From an uncultured Streptococcus sp. (GTDB lineage Bacteria > Bacillota > Bacilli > Lactobacillales > Streptococcaceae): a stretch of DNA of 22,643 bases. The stretch is from assembly GCF_938036805.1 (NCBI RefSeq), contig NZ_CALHWC010000050.1, positions 1 to 22,643 of the forward strand. Direction: 5' to 3'. Under the pieces are notes generated by a model. That model saw nothing but the letters and a program-made list of their open reading frames with translations, searched no databases and was not told the DNA's origin. A program made the position numbers and the translations under genes. Shown one piece after another: positions 15,772 to 22,643 of this stretch; position 1 is the stretch's first letter, and the number at the start of each line of letters is the position of its first letter.

Positions 15772-16503
15772 TTAATCTTTACTACTTTCAAGTGCTTGGT
15801 AGAGCTCATCAGCTGAAGGTTTAATAATTTGTCGAGATATTTTTCCGTCTTTTAAAATGAGTGCTCTGTCAGTTTTTGAAGCCAACTCAATATCATGAGT
15901 GACCATAAAAACACATTTTCCTTGACTCGCTAAATTACGAAGTGTTTCAAAAATAAGTTTTCTTGAGACGCTGTCCAGAGCTCCTGTTGGCTCATCGGCA
16001 AAAATAATTTTACTATCAGCTATTATTGCACGAGTAATAGCCACTTTTTGCTGTTCTCCACCTGATAAGGTAGCAACTAATGATGATAGTTCTGCTTTAA
16101 AATTCAAACTATCCAACATTTTTTTTACTTTATTGCTATCAACACTCTTTCCTGAGAGTCTCAGAGGAAGCGTAACATTTTCTAGTACAGGTAGAGCGGG
16201 TACCAGATTATAGTTTTGAAAAATAATTGCAATATCTTGCCTTCTAAATTTAGCAAGCTTCCCTTCTTTTAAGGTATATGGATTTACACCATTGATAACA
16301 ACCTCGCCACTTGTTGGTTCAGATAAACTTGATAAGCAACTTAGCAAAGTAGACTTTCCAGAACCACTGACACCAAGTATTGATACAAATTCCCCATAAT
16401 TGACAGATAAAGAAACATCTTTCAAAATAGAGACAGTTTTGTCTTGCCCTAACAAAAATTCTTTTGAAAGGTTTGAGACTTTAACAGCTACATTCTTAAC
16501 CAT
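15772..16503 (-). CDS. ABC transporter ATP-binding protein (MacB/LolD type), partner of the FtsX permease
   Basis: A 243-residue single ABC domain with Walker A GVSGSGKST (44-52), Q-loop Gln96 in IIFQNYNLVP, signature LSGGEQQ (146-152), Walker B IIFADEP (166-172, catalytic Glu171) and switch His203 in MVTHDIELA. The TGALD following Walker B is typical of the MacB/LolD/BceA group, which pairs with FtsX-like permeases as seen here. The start was placed at MVKNVAVKV because CAGGAGGATTTATT precedes it; an ATG 69 nt upstream in frame has no ribosome site. A minus-strand TATAAT at 16541-16546 with TTGATA 20 nt further is a possible promoter. All catalytic residues are present, so the transporter is likely functional. 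It is AT-rich like its partner. Confidence 0.9.
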   Translation of the reverse strand: MVKNVAVKVSNLSKEFLLGQDKTVSILKDVSLSVNYGEFVSILGVSGSGKSTLLSCLSSLSEPTSGEVVINGVNPYTLKEGKLAKFRRQDIAIIFQNYNLVPALPVLENVTLPLRLSGKSVDSNKVKKMLDSLNFKAELSSLVATLSGGEQQKVAITRAIIADSKIIFADEPTGALDSVSRKLIFETLRNLASQGKCVFMVTHDIELASKTDRALILKDGKISRQIIKPSADELYQALESSKD

Positions 16504-16540
16504 AATAAATCCTCCTGATTCCAGTATCATCTTTGATTTA

Positions 16541-16572
16541 ATTATACAATATTGGAATTCTATTAATATCAA
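16541..16572 (-). promoter_or_regulatory. Candidate promoter of the FtsX-type transporter operon
   Basis: Minus-strand TATAAT (16541-16546) with TTGATA (16567-16572). The spacing of 20 bp is long, so the -35 assignment is doubtful; the -10 is perfect and lies about 40 nt before the ATPase start. Confidence 0.4.
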
Positions 16573-16673
16573 GTAAGTAACTTATGAAACGTATTTTTAA
16601 TGGATAAAATTTCTATTTCCTCTGGATCTCGAATAAAGGTCTTTAGCGAACTAAGAATTTTTTCTATTTCCAT
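16569..16673 (-). CDS. Possible 34-residue ORF upstream of the transporter genes
   Basis: A short minus-strand frame starting MEIEKILSSLKTF and ending NTFHKLLT, rich in charged residues and predicted mostly helical by eye. It lies 65 nt upstream of the ATPase start in the same direction. There is no good ribosome site, and its stop overlaps the candidate -35 of the transporter promoter. It could be the C-terminal remnant of a lost regulator or chance. I recognise no family. Confidence 0.2.
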   Translation of the reverse strand: MEIEKILSSLKTFIRDPEEIEILSIKNTFHKLLT

Positions 16674-16825
16674 AATAGTATCATAAATGAGGCTTAATTG
16701 AAAGCGTAATCATAACTCTATTAAGAGGTACAGCTATTCTATACAAAATTTAAACATGAAACTTAGGTATACTTAATAAATGAGAATTAAAGTTAGCTAT
16801 AACGAAGATAGTAGCATATGTAAAA
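16674..16825. other. AT-rich gap without recognisable genes
   Basis: No reading frame of note, no strong hairpin and no known motif could be seen between the short ORF and the first codons recognisable as ISL3 transposase. It may contain the decayed 5' end of that transposase. Confidence 0.5.
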
Positions 16826-17388
16826 GATTCCTTATCTTGAAACGACTGGTATGCCTACTAGAATTCTTCTTAGAAAGCGTCGATTCAAGTGATATCAGTG
16901 TTCTAAAATAATAGTCGTTTAGACTTCCATCGTCAAAAAGAATCACCAAATACCTCGCATCATCAACCAAAAGATTGCTAAAAAGTTGATTGAAAAAACT
17001 TCTATGACCGATATTGCCCATCAACTTTCCTTCTCAACTTCAACTGTCATCCGCAAACTTAATGATTTTCATTTTAAGCATGATTTTTCTCGTCTTCCTT
17101 AGATTATGTATTGGGACGTTGAAACACTCAGGGGAGTGACTGTTTCAATCTGGAGATGAAGATGAGTTTTATTGCGCAAGATTTTGACAAGCTAAATATC
17201 ATCACTGTTCTTGAGGGAAGAACACAAGCTATTATTCGAAATCACTTTCTTCGCTACGATAGAGCTGTTCGTTGTCAGGTGAAAATCCTTACTATGGATA
17301 TGTTTAGTCCTTACTATGACTTGGCCAAGCAGCTTCGCTTTCTAATTTTCAACCTGTGGCTAAAATCGTTCTTGATCACTTTCACCCT
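16826..17388 (+). pseudogene. ISL3-family (IS1167-like) transposase remnant
   Basis: Translated with frame changes, this reads KIPYLETTGMPTRILLRKRR, then KKNHQIPRIINQKIAKKLIE, DIAHQLSFSTSTVIRKLNDF and, in another frame from 17157, KMSFIAQDFDKLNIITVLEG, RCQVKILTMDMFSPYYDLAK, then AKIVLDHFH in a third. These are successive blocks of the IS1167-type ISL3 transposase N-terminal half. Several stops (for example within RRFK*YQCSK and SRLP*IMYWD), a replaced segment near 17119-17148 and a frameshift after 17335 make it non-functional. Both ends of the gene are missing: roughly the first 50-60 and everything after about 190 of the ~420 residues. It is the scar of an old insertion. Confidence 0.85.
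17119..17148. repeat. Small inverted repeat replacing part of the ISL3 remnant
   Basis: TTGAAACA (17119-17126) and TGTTTCAA (17141-17148) are perfect inverted copies; inside, CACTC pairs with GAGTG. It sits where intact relatives encode the DEYAFTKG segment and is about 20 bp longer than expected there. Confidence 0.5.
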
Positions 17389-17413
17389 TCGTTATTATAT
17401 TTCTTAACGAAGG
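17386..17413. repeat. Perfect 9-bp inverted repeat at the edge of the ISL3 remnant
   Basis: CCTTCGTTA (17386-17394) and TAACGAAGG (17405-17413) flank a 10-nt loop, immediately before the hairpin element at 17417. Confidence 0.5.
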
Positions 17414-17416
17414 CTA

Positions 17417-17573
17417 GATGCTGGGACAAAAGTCTAACCTTAAATATAAAAAGCGTACAAAACTAGTTATCTGACATTCAGAATTCTGTTTTGTTCGCTT
17501 TTTATCTAATCTATCGATTTCAAAAAATTATAATAAAGAGTTTCTAAAATCAAAATCTTTTTGTCCCAGCCTC
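17417..17573. repeat. MITE-like hairpin element with IS1182-like ends
   Basis: The outer ends are GATGCTGGGACAAAAG (left) and GAGGCTGGGACAAAAAG (right, read inward), an almost perfect inverted repeat. Inside, AAAAAGCGTACAAAAC (17448-17463) pairs with GTTTTGTTCGCTTTTT (17488-17503) with one mismatch, a strong hairpin ending in T. It has no coding capacity. The end motif matches that of the IS at 13188-14370 and of the repeat at 4639-4817. Confidence 0.7.
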
Positions 17574-17602
17574 TTTTTTTCTAATTTGACTTGTATAATT
17601 AT

Positions 17603-17631
17603 TTGAAAAGTAGAAGAGAAAGCAGTAAAAT
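17603..17631 (+). promoter_or_regulatory. Promoter of adhB
   Basis: TTGAAA (17603-17608), exactly 17 bp, then TAAAAT (17626-17631): a good housekeeping sigma promoter about 50 nt before the start. A further TATAAT at 17594-17599 has no proper -35. Confidence 0.55.
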
Positions 17632-17682
17632 TATATTAACATATAGAACAGAGTCTTGTGCTCAATTAAGGAGGAAATCATT

Positions 17683-18834
17683 ATGTCAGTTTTCTACGTT
17701 CCATCAGTCAATTTGATTGGTAAAGGTGTCATCAATGAATTTGGCGGTCATGTCAAAGAGCTGGGCTTCAAGAAAGCTCTCATCGTTACAGACCACTACA
17801 TTGCTTCCAGTTACATTTTACCAAAAGTCGTCAAGCCGCTAGAAGCAGAAGGCATTGAATATGTGGTTTTTGAAGATGTAGACCCAAATCCTTCTTGTAA
17901 GAATGTCTACGATGGCTTAGCTACTCTTCAGGAAAATGACTGTGATTTTATCATCAGTGTCGGCGGTGGTTCTCCGCAGGATGCTGCTAGCTGTATTTCC
18001 ATCATGGCGACAAATGGGGGCAAGCCGCAGGATTACGAAGGGCTCCACAAGTCTAAAGAAAAGGGTCTGCCAGTTGTAGCCATCAACACCACGGCAGGGA
18101 CTTCTGCCGAAATCACTATCAACTATGTTATCACAGACGAAGAGCGTAAGGTTAAGATGGTGATGGTTGATAAAAACAGTCTGGCTCTCATCTCTGTCAA
18201 TGACCCAGAGCTCATGGTTTCCAAACCAGCTAATTTAACGGCAGCAACTGGGATGGATGCTTTGACCCATGCTGTTGAGGCCTTGGTAACTCCTGGGGCC
18301 TATGGCGTGACCAAAAAGTTGTCTATCGGTGCCATTGAGTTGATTAAGGAATATTTACCGCGAGCAGTTGCTAATGGTCATGATATAGAAGCGCGTGAAG
18401 CTATGGTCAATGCTATTTTCCTTGGCGGCATGTCCTTTAACAACGCAGGTCTGGGCTACGTGCATTCGATGGCTCACCAGCTTGGTGCAGTCTATCATTT
18501 GCCTCATGGCGTTTGCTGCGCTATGCTCCTACCAGTAGTTGAGCGTGAAAATGCCAAACGTGTACCAGCAGCCTTTAGAAATGTAGCTAAAGCTTTAGGC
18601 TTGCGTACCGAAGGCAAGACTGATGAAGAATGTGCAGCATATGCCATTTCGGAAATCGAAACCTTGTCCGAAACGGTCGGTATTCCTAAGAAATTGACCG
18701 AGCTTGGTATTGAAGAAAAGGACTTTGACTTTGAATACCTTTCTAAGAATGCCTTGATTGATGCTTGCGCACCGGGCAATCCTTTCATGCCGACTTTGGA
18801 AGAAACTATTGCTTTATACAAAGAATTGTTTTAA
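17683..18834 (+). CDS. adhB: Iron-containing alcohol dehydrogenase (AdhB / Zymomonas ADH II type)
   Basis: An NAD-dependent class III alcohol dehydrogenase that interconverts short-chain aldehydes and alcohols in the cytoplasm. Its 383 residues equal the length of Z. mobilis ADH II, and the sequence aligns to that protein end to end by eye. The dinucleotide-binding GGGSPQD is at 94-100. Metal-binding positions are Asp192 and His196 in GMDALTHAVEA, His261 in YVHSMAHQLG and His275 in LPHGVCCAMLLP, all present. The start was placed at MSVFYVPS after AAGGAGGAAATC; an in-frame ATG 27 nt earlier has no ribosome site. It is monocistronic, with its own promoter and a strong terminator. The physiological substrate (ethanol, or another small alcohol) is not readable. 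Confidence 0.92.
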   Translation: MSVFYVPSVNLIGKGVINEFGGHVKELGFKKALIVTDHYIASSYILPKVVKPLEAEGIEYVVFEDVDPNPSCKNVYDGLATLQENDCDFIISVGGGSPQDAASCISIMATNGGKPQDYEGLHKSKEKGLPVVAINTTAGTSAEITINYVITDEERKVKMVMVDKNSLALISVNDPELMVSKPANLTAATGMDALTHAVEALVTPGAYGVTKKLSIGAIELIKEYLPRAVANGHDIEAREAMVNAIFLGGMSFNNAGLGYVHSMAHQLGAVYHLPHGVCCAMLLPVVERENAKRVPAAFRNVAKALGLRTEGKTDEECAAYAISEIETLSETVGIPKKLTELGIEEKDFDFEYLSKNALIDACAPGNPFMPTLEETIALYKELF

Positions 18835-18881
18835 GCCAAAGGAAAACAGTTCACTCTCTAAACTTAGTTGATTTATATCAA

Positions 18882-18919
18882 AAAAAGACAGTTGCTCTCT
18901 CTCCTACAACTGTCTTTTT
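18882..18919. terminator. Bidirectional terminator between adhB and the HAD phosphatase
   Basis: AAAAAGACAGTTG (18882-18894) pairs perfectly with CAACTGTCTTTTT (18907-18919). A and T runs on both sides serve the two convergent genes. Confidence 0.88.
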
Positions 18920-18948
18920 AATTTATGAAAATGGGATGATGTACAGAA

Positions 18949-19764
18949 TTAGTGTCCTAAGATAAACTTAGCAATAGCTGTAGCAACGCCATTTTCTTCA
19001 TTGCTATCTGTCACGTAGTCGGCCAAGTTTTTGACATGCTGGCTAGCATTCCCCATGGCAATGCCCAAGCCAGCAAACTGCAGCATTTCAATATCGTTAT
19101 TCGCATCGCCCAGTGCCATGATTTCCTCAGGTTTGATTTTTAGACGTTGCGCTAGACGCTCTAGGGCAAAGGCTTTGGTAACACCTTTTGGCATCGCCTC
19201 GTAGATGACAGGCTGGGAACGGACGCCACTGAATCGTTGGCAGAGTTCTTGAGCGAACTTGGTATCAAAATCGTCTACCTGTTCTGGATTTCCTAGGAAC
19301 ATGGCTTGAAACATTCGATGCTGGCCGCTGCAAGCTTCTTCAAGGCTGATTTCAGTAGGAGTCGTAAAGACAAGGGCCGCATCATCTGTCACAATTTTGC
19401 TGGCTTTCTCTCCTACGACGAAGTAATGCTCTTCATCAAACAAGGTCAACTGTACTTGGCTCTGCTCGGTCAAACTGTAGAGGTAGCGAATGTCATCGGG
19501 CTTTAATTCTTGCCAGTCAACAACCTGCCAATCGCTAGTCTGATGGATAGCGCAGCCATTGTCTACGATGACATATTCATTTTCGTGCTCCAAGCCCAGC
19601 TCCTGATAGTAAGGCTTGACACCCACGAGCGGTCTACCTGTACAGAGAACCAGCTTGACTCCAGCTTGGATAGCTTGGTGGATAGCATCAATATGAGCTT
19701 GAGGAATCTTTTTTTCCTCAGTCAGCAAGGTTCCGTCCATATCAAGGGCAATTAGTTTAATCAT
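18949..19764 (-). CDS. Cof-type HAD-superfamily phosphatase (YidA-like)
   Basis: A 271-residue cytoplasmic hydrolase of the Cof subfamily, which dephosphorylates sugar phosphates and related small metabolites. All four HAD motifs are present: DMDGT (nucleophile Asp8, acid Asp10), LCTGRP, the lysine in PKGVTKAFALERL and GDANNDIEML. The cap domain lies between about residues 85 and 195. The close YidA similarity (QELGLEHENEYVIVDNGCA, LKIKPEEIMALGDANND) suggests a broad sugar-phosphate phosphatase, but the substrate cannot be read from sequence. GGAGAAAAACG precedes the ATG. It is transcribed away from proB from its own extended -10. Confidence 0.9.
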   Translation of the reverse strand: MIKLIALDMDGTLLTEEKKIPQAHIDAIHQAIQAGVKLVLCTGRPLVGVKPYYQELGLEHENEYVIVDNGCAIHQTSDWQVVDWQELKPDDIRYLYSLTEQSQVQLTLFDEEHYFVVGEKASKIVTDDAALVFTTPTEISLEEACSGQHRMFQAMFLGNPEQVDDFDTKFAQELCQRFSGVRSQPVIYEAMPKGVTKAFALERLAQRLKIKPEEIMALGDANNDIEMLQFAGLGIAMGNASQHVKNLADYVTDSNEENGVATAIAKFILGH

Positions 19765-19791
19765 CGTTTTTCTCCAATAGTATTTGTGAAT

Positions 19792-19800
19792 ATTATAGCA
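19792..19800 (-). promoter_or_regulatory. Extended -10 promoter of the HAD phosphatase
   Basis: On the minus strand TGCTATAAT (TG-C-TATAAT), 27 nt upstream of the start codon. Confidence 0.6.
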
Positions 19801-19862
19801 TATTTTCTATTGCTAAGAGAGCAGAAATGGGGAAAGATTGTTTTTTAATTTTCCTGTCCTTA

Positions 19863-19871
19863 TGGTATAAT
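19863..19871 (+). promoter_or_regulatory. Extended -10 promoter of proBAC
   Basis: TGGTATAAT (TG-G-TATAAT), 29 nt upstream of the proB start. A T-rich tract at 19838-19846 replaces a clear -35. Confidence 0.6.
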
Positions 19872-19900
19872 AAGAAAATCTAGTAAGGAAAAGAGAAGCT

Positions 19901-21010
19901 ATGAAAGCAAAGCGTATTGTATTTAAAGTTGGAACGAGCTCATTGACAAATCCTGACGGCAGCCTGTCGCGGGCAAAGGTGCGGGAAATCACGCATCAAT
20001 TATCGGTCTTGCATGAAGCCGGACATGAGTTGATTTTGGTATCGTCTGGAGCCATTGCGGCGGGTTTTTCTTCTCTAGGTTTTAAAAAACGCCCCACCAA
20101 GGTAGCCGATAAACAGGCTTCGGCAGCTGTTGGTCAGGGCCTTCTCCTAGAGGAGTACACAACTAATCTCCTTCTGAAGAAGATTGTATCTGCCCAGATT
20201 TTGCTGACGCAGGATGATTTTGCGGATAAACGTCGTTACAAAAATGCCCACCAAGCTTTGTCAGTCCTCCTTAATCGAGGTGCCATTCCCATTATCAATG
20301 AGAATGACACAGTTTCGATCGAGGAGCTAAAGGTGGGAGACAATGATACGCTCAGTGCTCAGGTGGCAGCCATGGTTCAGGCGGATCTTTTAGTACTTTT
20401 GACAGATGTTGATGGGCTTTACACAGCCAATCCGGCTACAGATCCGACTGCCCAACGTCTTGAAAGAATTGAGACGATCTCTAGCGATTTGATTGACATG
20501 GCAGGCGGTGCGGGCTCCAGCAATGGGACTGGCGGCATGCTGACCAAGATCAAAGCAGCAACTTTGGCGACCATGTCTGGTGTACCAGTTTATATTTGCT
20601 CGTCGCTAAAAAGCAATGCTTTATTGGAAGCGGCGAGCCAGACTCGAGACGGGAGCTTTTTCTCAGCGCAGGATAAGGGCTTGAAGACGCAAAAGCAGTG
20701 GCTAGCCTTCTATGCCAAGAGCCAAGGTGCTATCTATGTGGATCAGGGAGCGGCACAGGCTCTGCGCTACGATGGTAAAAGCCTTCTGGCATCAGGAATT
20801 GTTAGTTTAGAGGGGCATTTTTCTTACCAAGATACGGTGACGGTGTATGAAGAAGAGACGGGTGCGATTTTAGGAAAGGGGCGCGTGCGCTTTGGTAAAC
20901 CTGCCCTCAAGGATATGCTGCGTTCTAACAAGCCAAAGGGAGTTGTAATTCATCGTGACGATTGGATTTCTATTACTCCAGAGCTCCAACTGCTCTTTTC
21001 TGAATTTTAA
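19901..21010 (+). CDS. proB: Glutamate 5-kinase
   Basis: First enzyme of proline synthesis; it phosphorylates glutamate to glutamyl 5-phosphate. Its 369 residues match the long form: an amino-acid kinase domain (1 to about 255) with FKVGTSSLT, ILVSSGAIAAGF, PIINENDTVSIEEL, GDNDTLSAQVA, LLTDVDGLYTANP and GTGGMLTKIKAA, then a PUA domain (about 275-360). Proline feedback control is a property of this family. The start follows AAGGAAAAGAGAAGC. proA follows after 96 nt and proC after that, so it is the head of proBAC. Confidence 0.96.
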   Translation: MKAKRIVFKVGTSSLTNPDGSLSRAKVREITHQLSVLHEAGHELILVSSGAIAAGFSSLGFKKRPTKVADKQASAAVGQGLLLEEYTTNLLLKKIVSAQILLTQDDFADKRRYKNAHQALSVLLNRGAIPIINENDTVSIEELKVGDNDTLSAQVAAMVQADLLVLLTDVDGLYTANPATDPTAQRLERIETISSDLIDMAGGAGSSNGTGGMLTKIKAATLATMSGVPVYICSSLKSNALLEAASQTRDGSFFSAQDKGLKTQKQWLAFYAKSQGAIYVDQGAAQALRYDGKSLLASGIVSLEGHFSYQDTVTVYEEETGAILGKGRVRFGKPALKDMLRSNKPKGVVIHRDDWISITPELQLLFSEF

Positions 21011-21011
21011 G

Positions 21012-21037
21012 AGGAAATAGGAGCTTACTTATTTCCT
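21012..21037 (+). promoter_or_regulatory. Short hairpin in the proB-proA gap
   Basis: AGGAAATA (21012-21019) and TATTTCCT (21030-21037) pair perfectly around 10 nt and are followed only by TTACCC, too poor a T run for a firm terminator. It could stabilise the proB mRNA end or attenuate weakly. Confidence 0.35.
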
Positions 21038-21106
21038 TTACCCGAACTCTCCAACATCTTTATCAATTGTAAAAAGAAATTATTGTATCTTACGAAAGGA
21101 GGCGCT

Positions 21107-22369
21107 ATGACCTCAACACAAGAATTATTTGAAATTGTTAAAAAGTCAAAAAAATCAATCAACACAGCTACAACTGCTGAGAAAAACCAAGCATTAGAGG
21201 AAATGGCAAAGCAGCTCTGGCTTTCTCGTGCGGATATTTTAGCAGCCAATGAACTGGATATGTCAGCGGCTAAAGGTAAAATCTCAGATGTGATGCTGGA
21301 CCGCCTTTATCTAGATGAGGATCGGATTGCTGGCATGGCAGAGGGCATTCGTCAGCTGATTGACTTGGAGGATCCTGTGGGGCAAGTCTTGGAAAAGACT
21401 GAGCTTGATAACGGCCTTGTCATCAGTAAACAGCGGGTGGCTATGGGTGTGATTGGGATTATCTATGAAAGCCGGCCTAATGTCACTTCAGACGCTGCGG
21501 CTCTGGCGCTAAAGAGTGGCAGTGCAGTCGTTCTCAGAAGTGGCAAGGATGCCTATCAGACTGCGCAAGCTATTGTCAAAGCTTTGAAAGAAGGCTTGGC
21601 TCAGACCAAGATTTCGCCGGATTGTATCCAATTGGTTTCTGATACCAGTCGGGCTTCAGCTCAGGCAATGATGAAGGCCAAGGGCTATCTGGATTTGCTC
21701 ATTCCTCGCGGAGGTGCGGGACTGATTCAGGCGGTCGTGGAAAATGCGACAGTGCCGGTTATTGAGACAGGTACCGGAATTGTCCATATCTATGTAGATA
21801 AGGATGCTGATCAGGACAAGGCTTTGGCGATTATTGAGAATGCCAAGACCAGTCGCCCCTCTGTCTGCAATGCCATGGAGGTACTGCTGGTTCATGAAGA
21901 GATTGCAGCAGCATTTTTACCACGCTTGCAGAAGATGCTGGTGACAGATCGTGAGGCTACACAAGAAAATTCTGTTGAATTGCGTTTAGATGAGAAAGCG
22001 GCACAGTATATCTCGGGCTCGCAAGCTAGACCGGAAGATTTTGATACCGAATTTTTGGACTATATCTTAGCGGTTAAGTTAGTTTCCTCGCTGGAAGAAG
22101 CGGTGGAGCATATCGAAGCTCACAGCACCCATCACTCGGATGCCATTGTGACGGAGAACGATGCAGCGACGGCTTACTTCACAGAGCAGGTGGATAGCGC
22201 AGCAGTTTATGTCAATGCCTCAACCCGCTTTACAGACGGCGGTCAATTTGGCCTTGGCTGCGAAATGGGGATTTCCACTCAAAAACTGCATGCCAGAGGT
22301 CCTATGGGGCTGAAAGAGTTGACCAGCTATAAGTACGTCATCCAAGGGACTGGTCAAGTGAGGAAATAA
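21107..22369 (+). CDS. proA: Glutamate-5-semialdehyde dehydrogenase (gamma-glutamyl phosphate reductase)
   Basis: Second enzyme of proline synthesis; it reduces glutamyl 5-phosphate to the semialdehyde with NADPH. It has 420 residues, normal for ProA. The aldehyde dehydrogenase fold shows GVIGIIYESRPNVTSDAAAL, the LIPRGGAGLIQ block, ETGTGIVHIYVD and the catalytic Cys254 in SRPSVCNAMEVL, then the C-terminal TDGGQFGLGCEMGISTQKLH and RGPMGLKELTSYKYVI. The start was placed at MTSTQELFEI after a strong AAAGGAGGCGCT site; an ATG 24 nt upstream would precede that site. The stop is 2 nt from the most likely proC start. Confidence 0.96.
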   Translation: MTSTQELFEIVKKSKKSINTATTAEKNQALEEMAKQLWLSRADILAANELDMSAAKGKISDVMLDRLYLDEDRIAGMAEGIRQLIDLEDPVGQVLEKTELDNGLVISKQRVAMGVIGIIYESRPNVTSDAAALALKSGSAVVLRSGKDAYQTAQAIVKALKEGLAQTKISPDCIQLVSDTSRASAQAMMKAKGYLDLLIPRGGAGLIQAVVENATVPVIETGTGIVHIYVDKDADQDKALAIIENAKTSRPSVCNAMEVLLVHEEIAAAFLPRLQKMLVTDREATQENSVELRLDEKAAQYISGSQARPEDFDTEFLDYILAVKLVSSLEEAVEHIEAHSTHHSDAIVTENDAATAYFTEQVDSAAVYVNASTRFTDGGQFGLGCEMGISTQKLHARGPMGLKELTSYKYVIQGTGQVRK

Positions 22370-22371
22370 TG

Positions 22372-22643
22372 ATGAAAATTGGATTTATCGGTCTGGGAAA
22401 TATGGGCGGCAGTCTTGCTCGCCTAGTTGCCCAAGATGAAAGATATAGAAGCGAATTACTCCTGGCCAATCGCAGTCGTGACAAGGCTGAAAGGATTGCT
22501 GCAGAAGTTGGTGGACAGTCGGTTAGTAATGCAGAAGTTTTTGCACAGGCAGAGGTGATTTTTCTGGGCATCAAACCAGCTCAATTTGCTGACTTGCTGG
22601 CTGATTATCAGGAAGTTCTAGAAAAACGGGAGTCTCTTTTGCT
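22372..22643 (+). CDS. proC: Pyrroline-5-carboxylate reductase, 3' partial
   Basis: Last enzyme of proline synthesis. Only the first ~90 residues are inside the window: the NADPH-binding fold with MKIGFIGLGNMGGSLARL at the N-terminus, LLLANRSRDKAERIA and the AEVIFLGIKPAQF strand-turn typical of ProC. Two ATG codons follow one another (22369 and 22372). The second was chosen because it lies about 7 nt from GAGGA and gives the canonical N-terminus; the first overlaps the proA stop by one base. Either way it is coupled to proA. The protein runs off the end of the window. Confidence 0.93.
   Translation, partial: MKIGFIGLGNMGGSLARLVAQDERYRSELLLANRSRDKAERIAAEVGGQSVSNAEVFAQAEVIFLGIKPAQFADLLADYQEVLEKRESLL

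Noticed and set aside
14438..16503. BceAB-type bacitracin resistance module
   Set aside because: The permease is only 438 residues and lacks the large extracellular domain, and there is no BceRS-like two-component system beside it.
16797..17024. 75-residue minus-strand frame across the ISL3 remnant
   Set aside because: Antisense to recognisable transposase codons, with no homology of its own.
17156..17407. 83-residue protein as an independent gene
   Set aside because: Its sequence is an internal block of an ISL3 transposase ending in a frameshift; it is debris of the pseudogene.

Overview
The window looks like chromosome of an oral (viridans-group) Streptococcus. The supporting signs are gene content and order (a PnrA/BmpA-type nucleoside transporter operon, hom-thrB, murB followed directly by potABCD, an AdhB-type alcohol dehydrogenase, proBAC), Shine-Dalgarno starts, many extended -10 promoters (TGnTATAAT), and moderate-to-low G+C. 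PotA and PotD closely resemble the pneumococcal proteins as I remember them. Species cannot be fixed from the sequence alone.

Layout: (1) 1-4632, a nucleoside ABC importer operon: lipoprotein (5' end cut by the window), two-domain ATPase, two permeases. (2) 4639-4817, a composite three-hairpin intergenic repeat. (3) 4895-5827, a membrane-anchored polysaccharide deacetylase on the minus strand, divergent from hom-thrB (5960-8114, threonine branch); the two promoters are mirror images around a perfect dyad. (4) murB (8298-9200), then a leader with a U7 terminator-like hairpin, then overlapping potABCD (9404-13185, spermidine/putrescine import). (5) 13188-17573, an accessory stretch inserted between housekeeping genes: a shortened IS1182-like element starting 2 nt after the potD stop, an AT-rich two-gene FtsX-type ABC transporter on the minus strand, the wreck of an ISL3 (IS1167-like) transposase, and a second hairpin element whose ends match those of the IS. 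(6) 17683-22643, adhB, a Cof/YidA-type HAD phosphatase on the minus strand, and proB-proA-proC (proline synthesis; proC cut by the window).

The most interesting points are: the end motif GAGnCTGGGACAAnAGTC shared by the IS1182-like element and the small structured elements, which suggests MITE-like derivatives; the isolated AT-rich transporter islet of unknown substrate; the potA translation start, where an out-of-frame ATG mini-ORF overlaps the TTG start across an A6 run; and the mirror-image deacetylase/hom promoters. I saw no tRNA, rRNA, CRISPR array, prophage or plasmid origin. Nothing in the window amounts to a clearly new multi-gene system.
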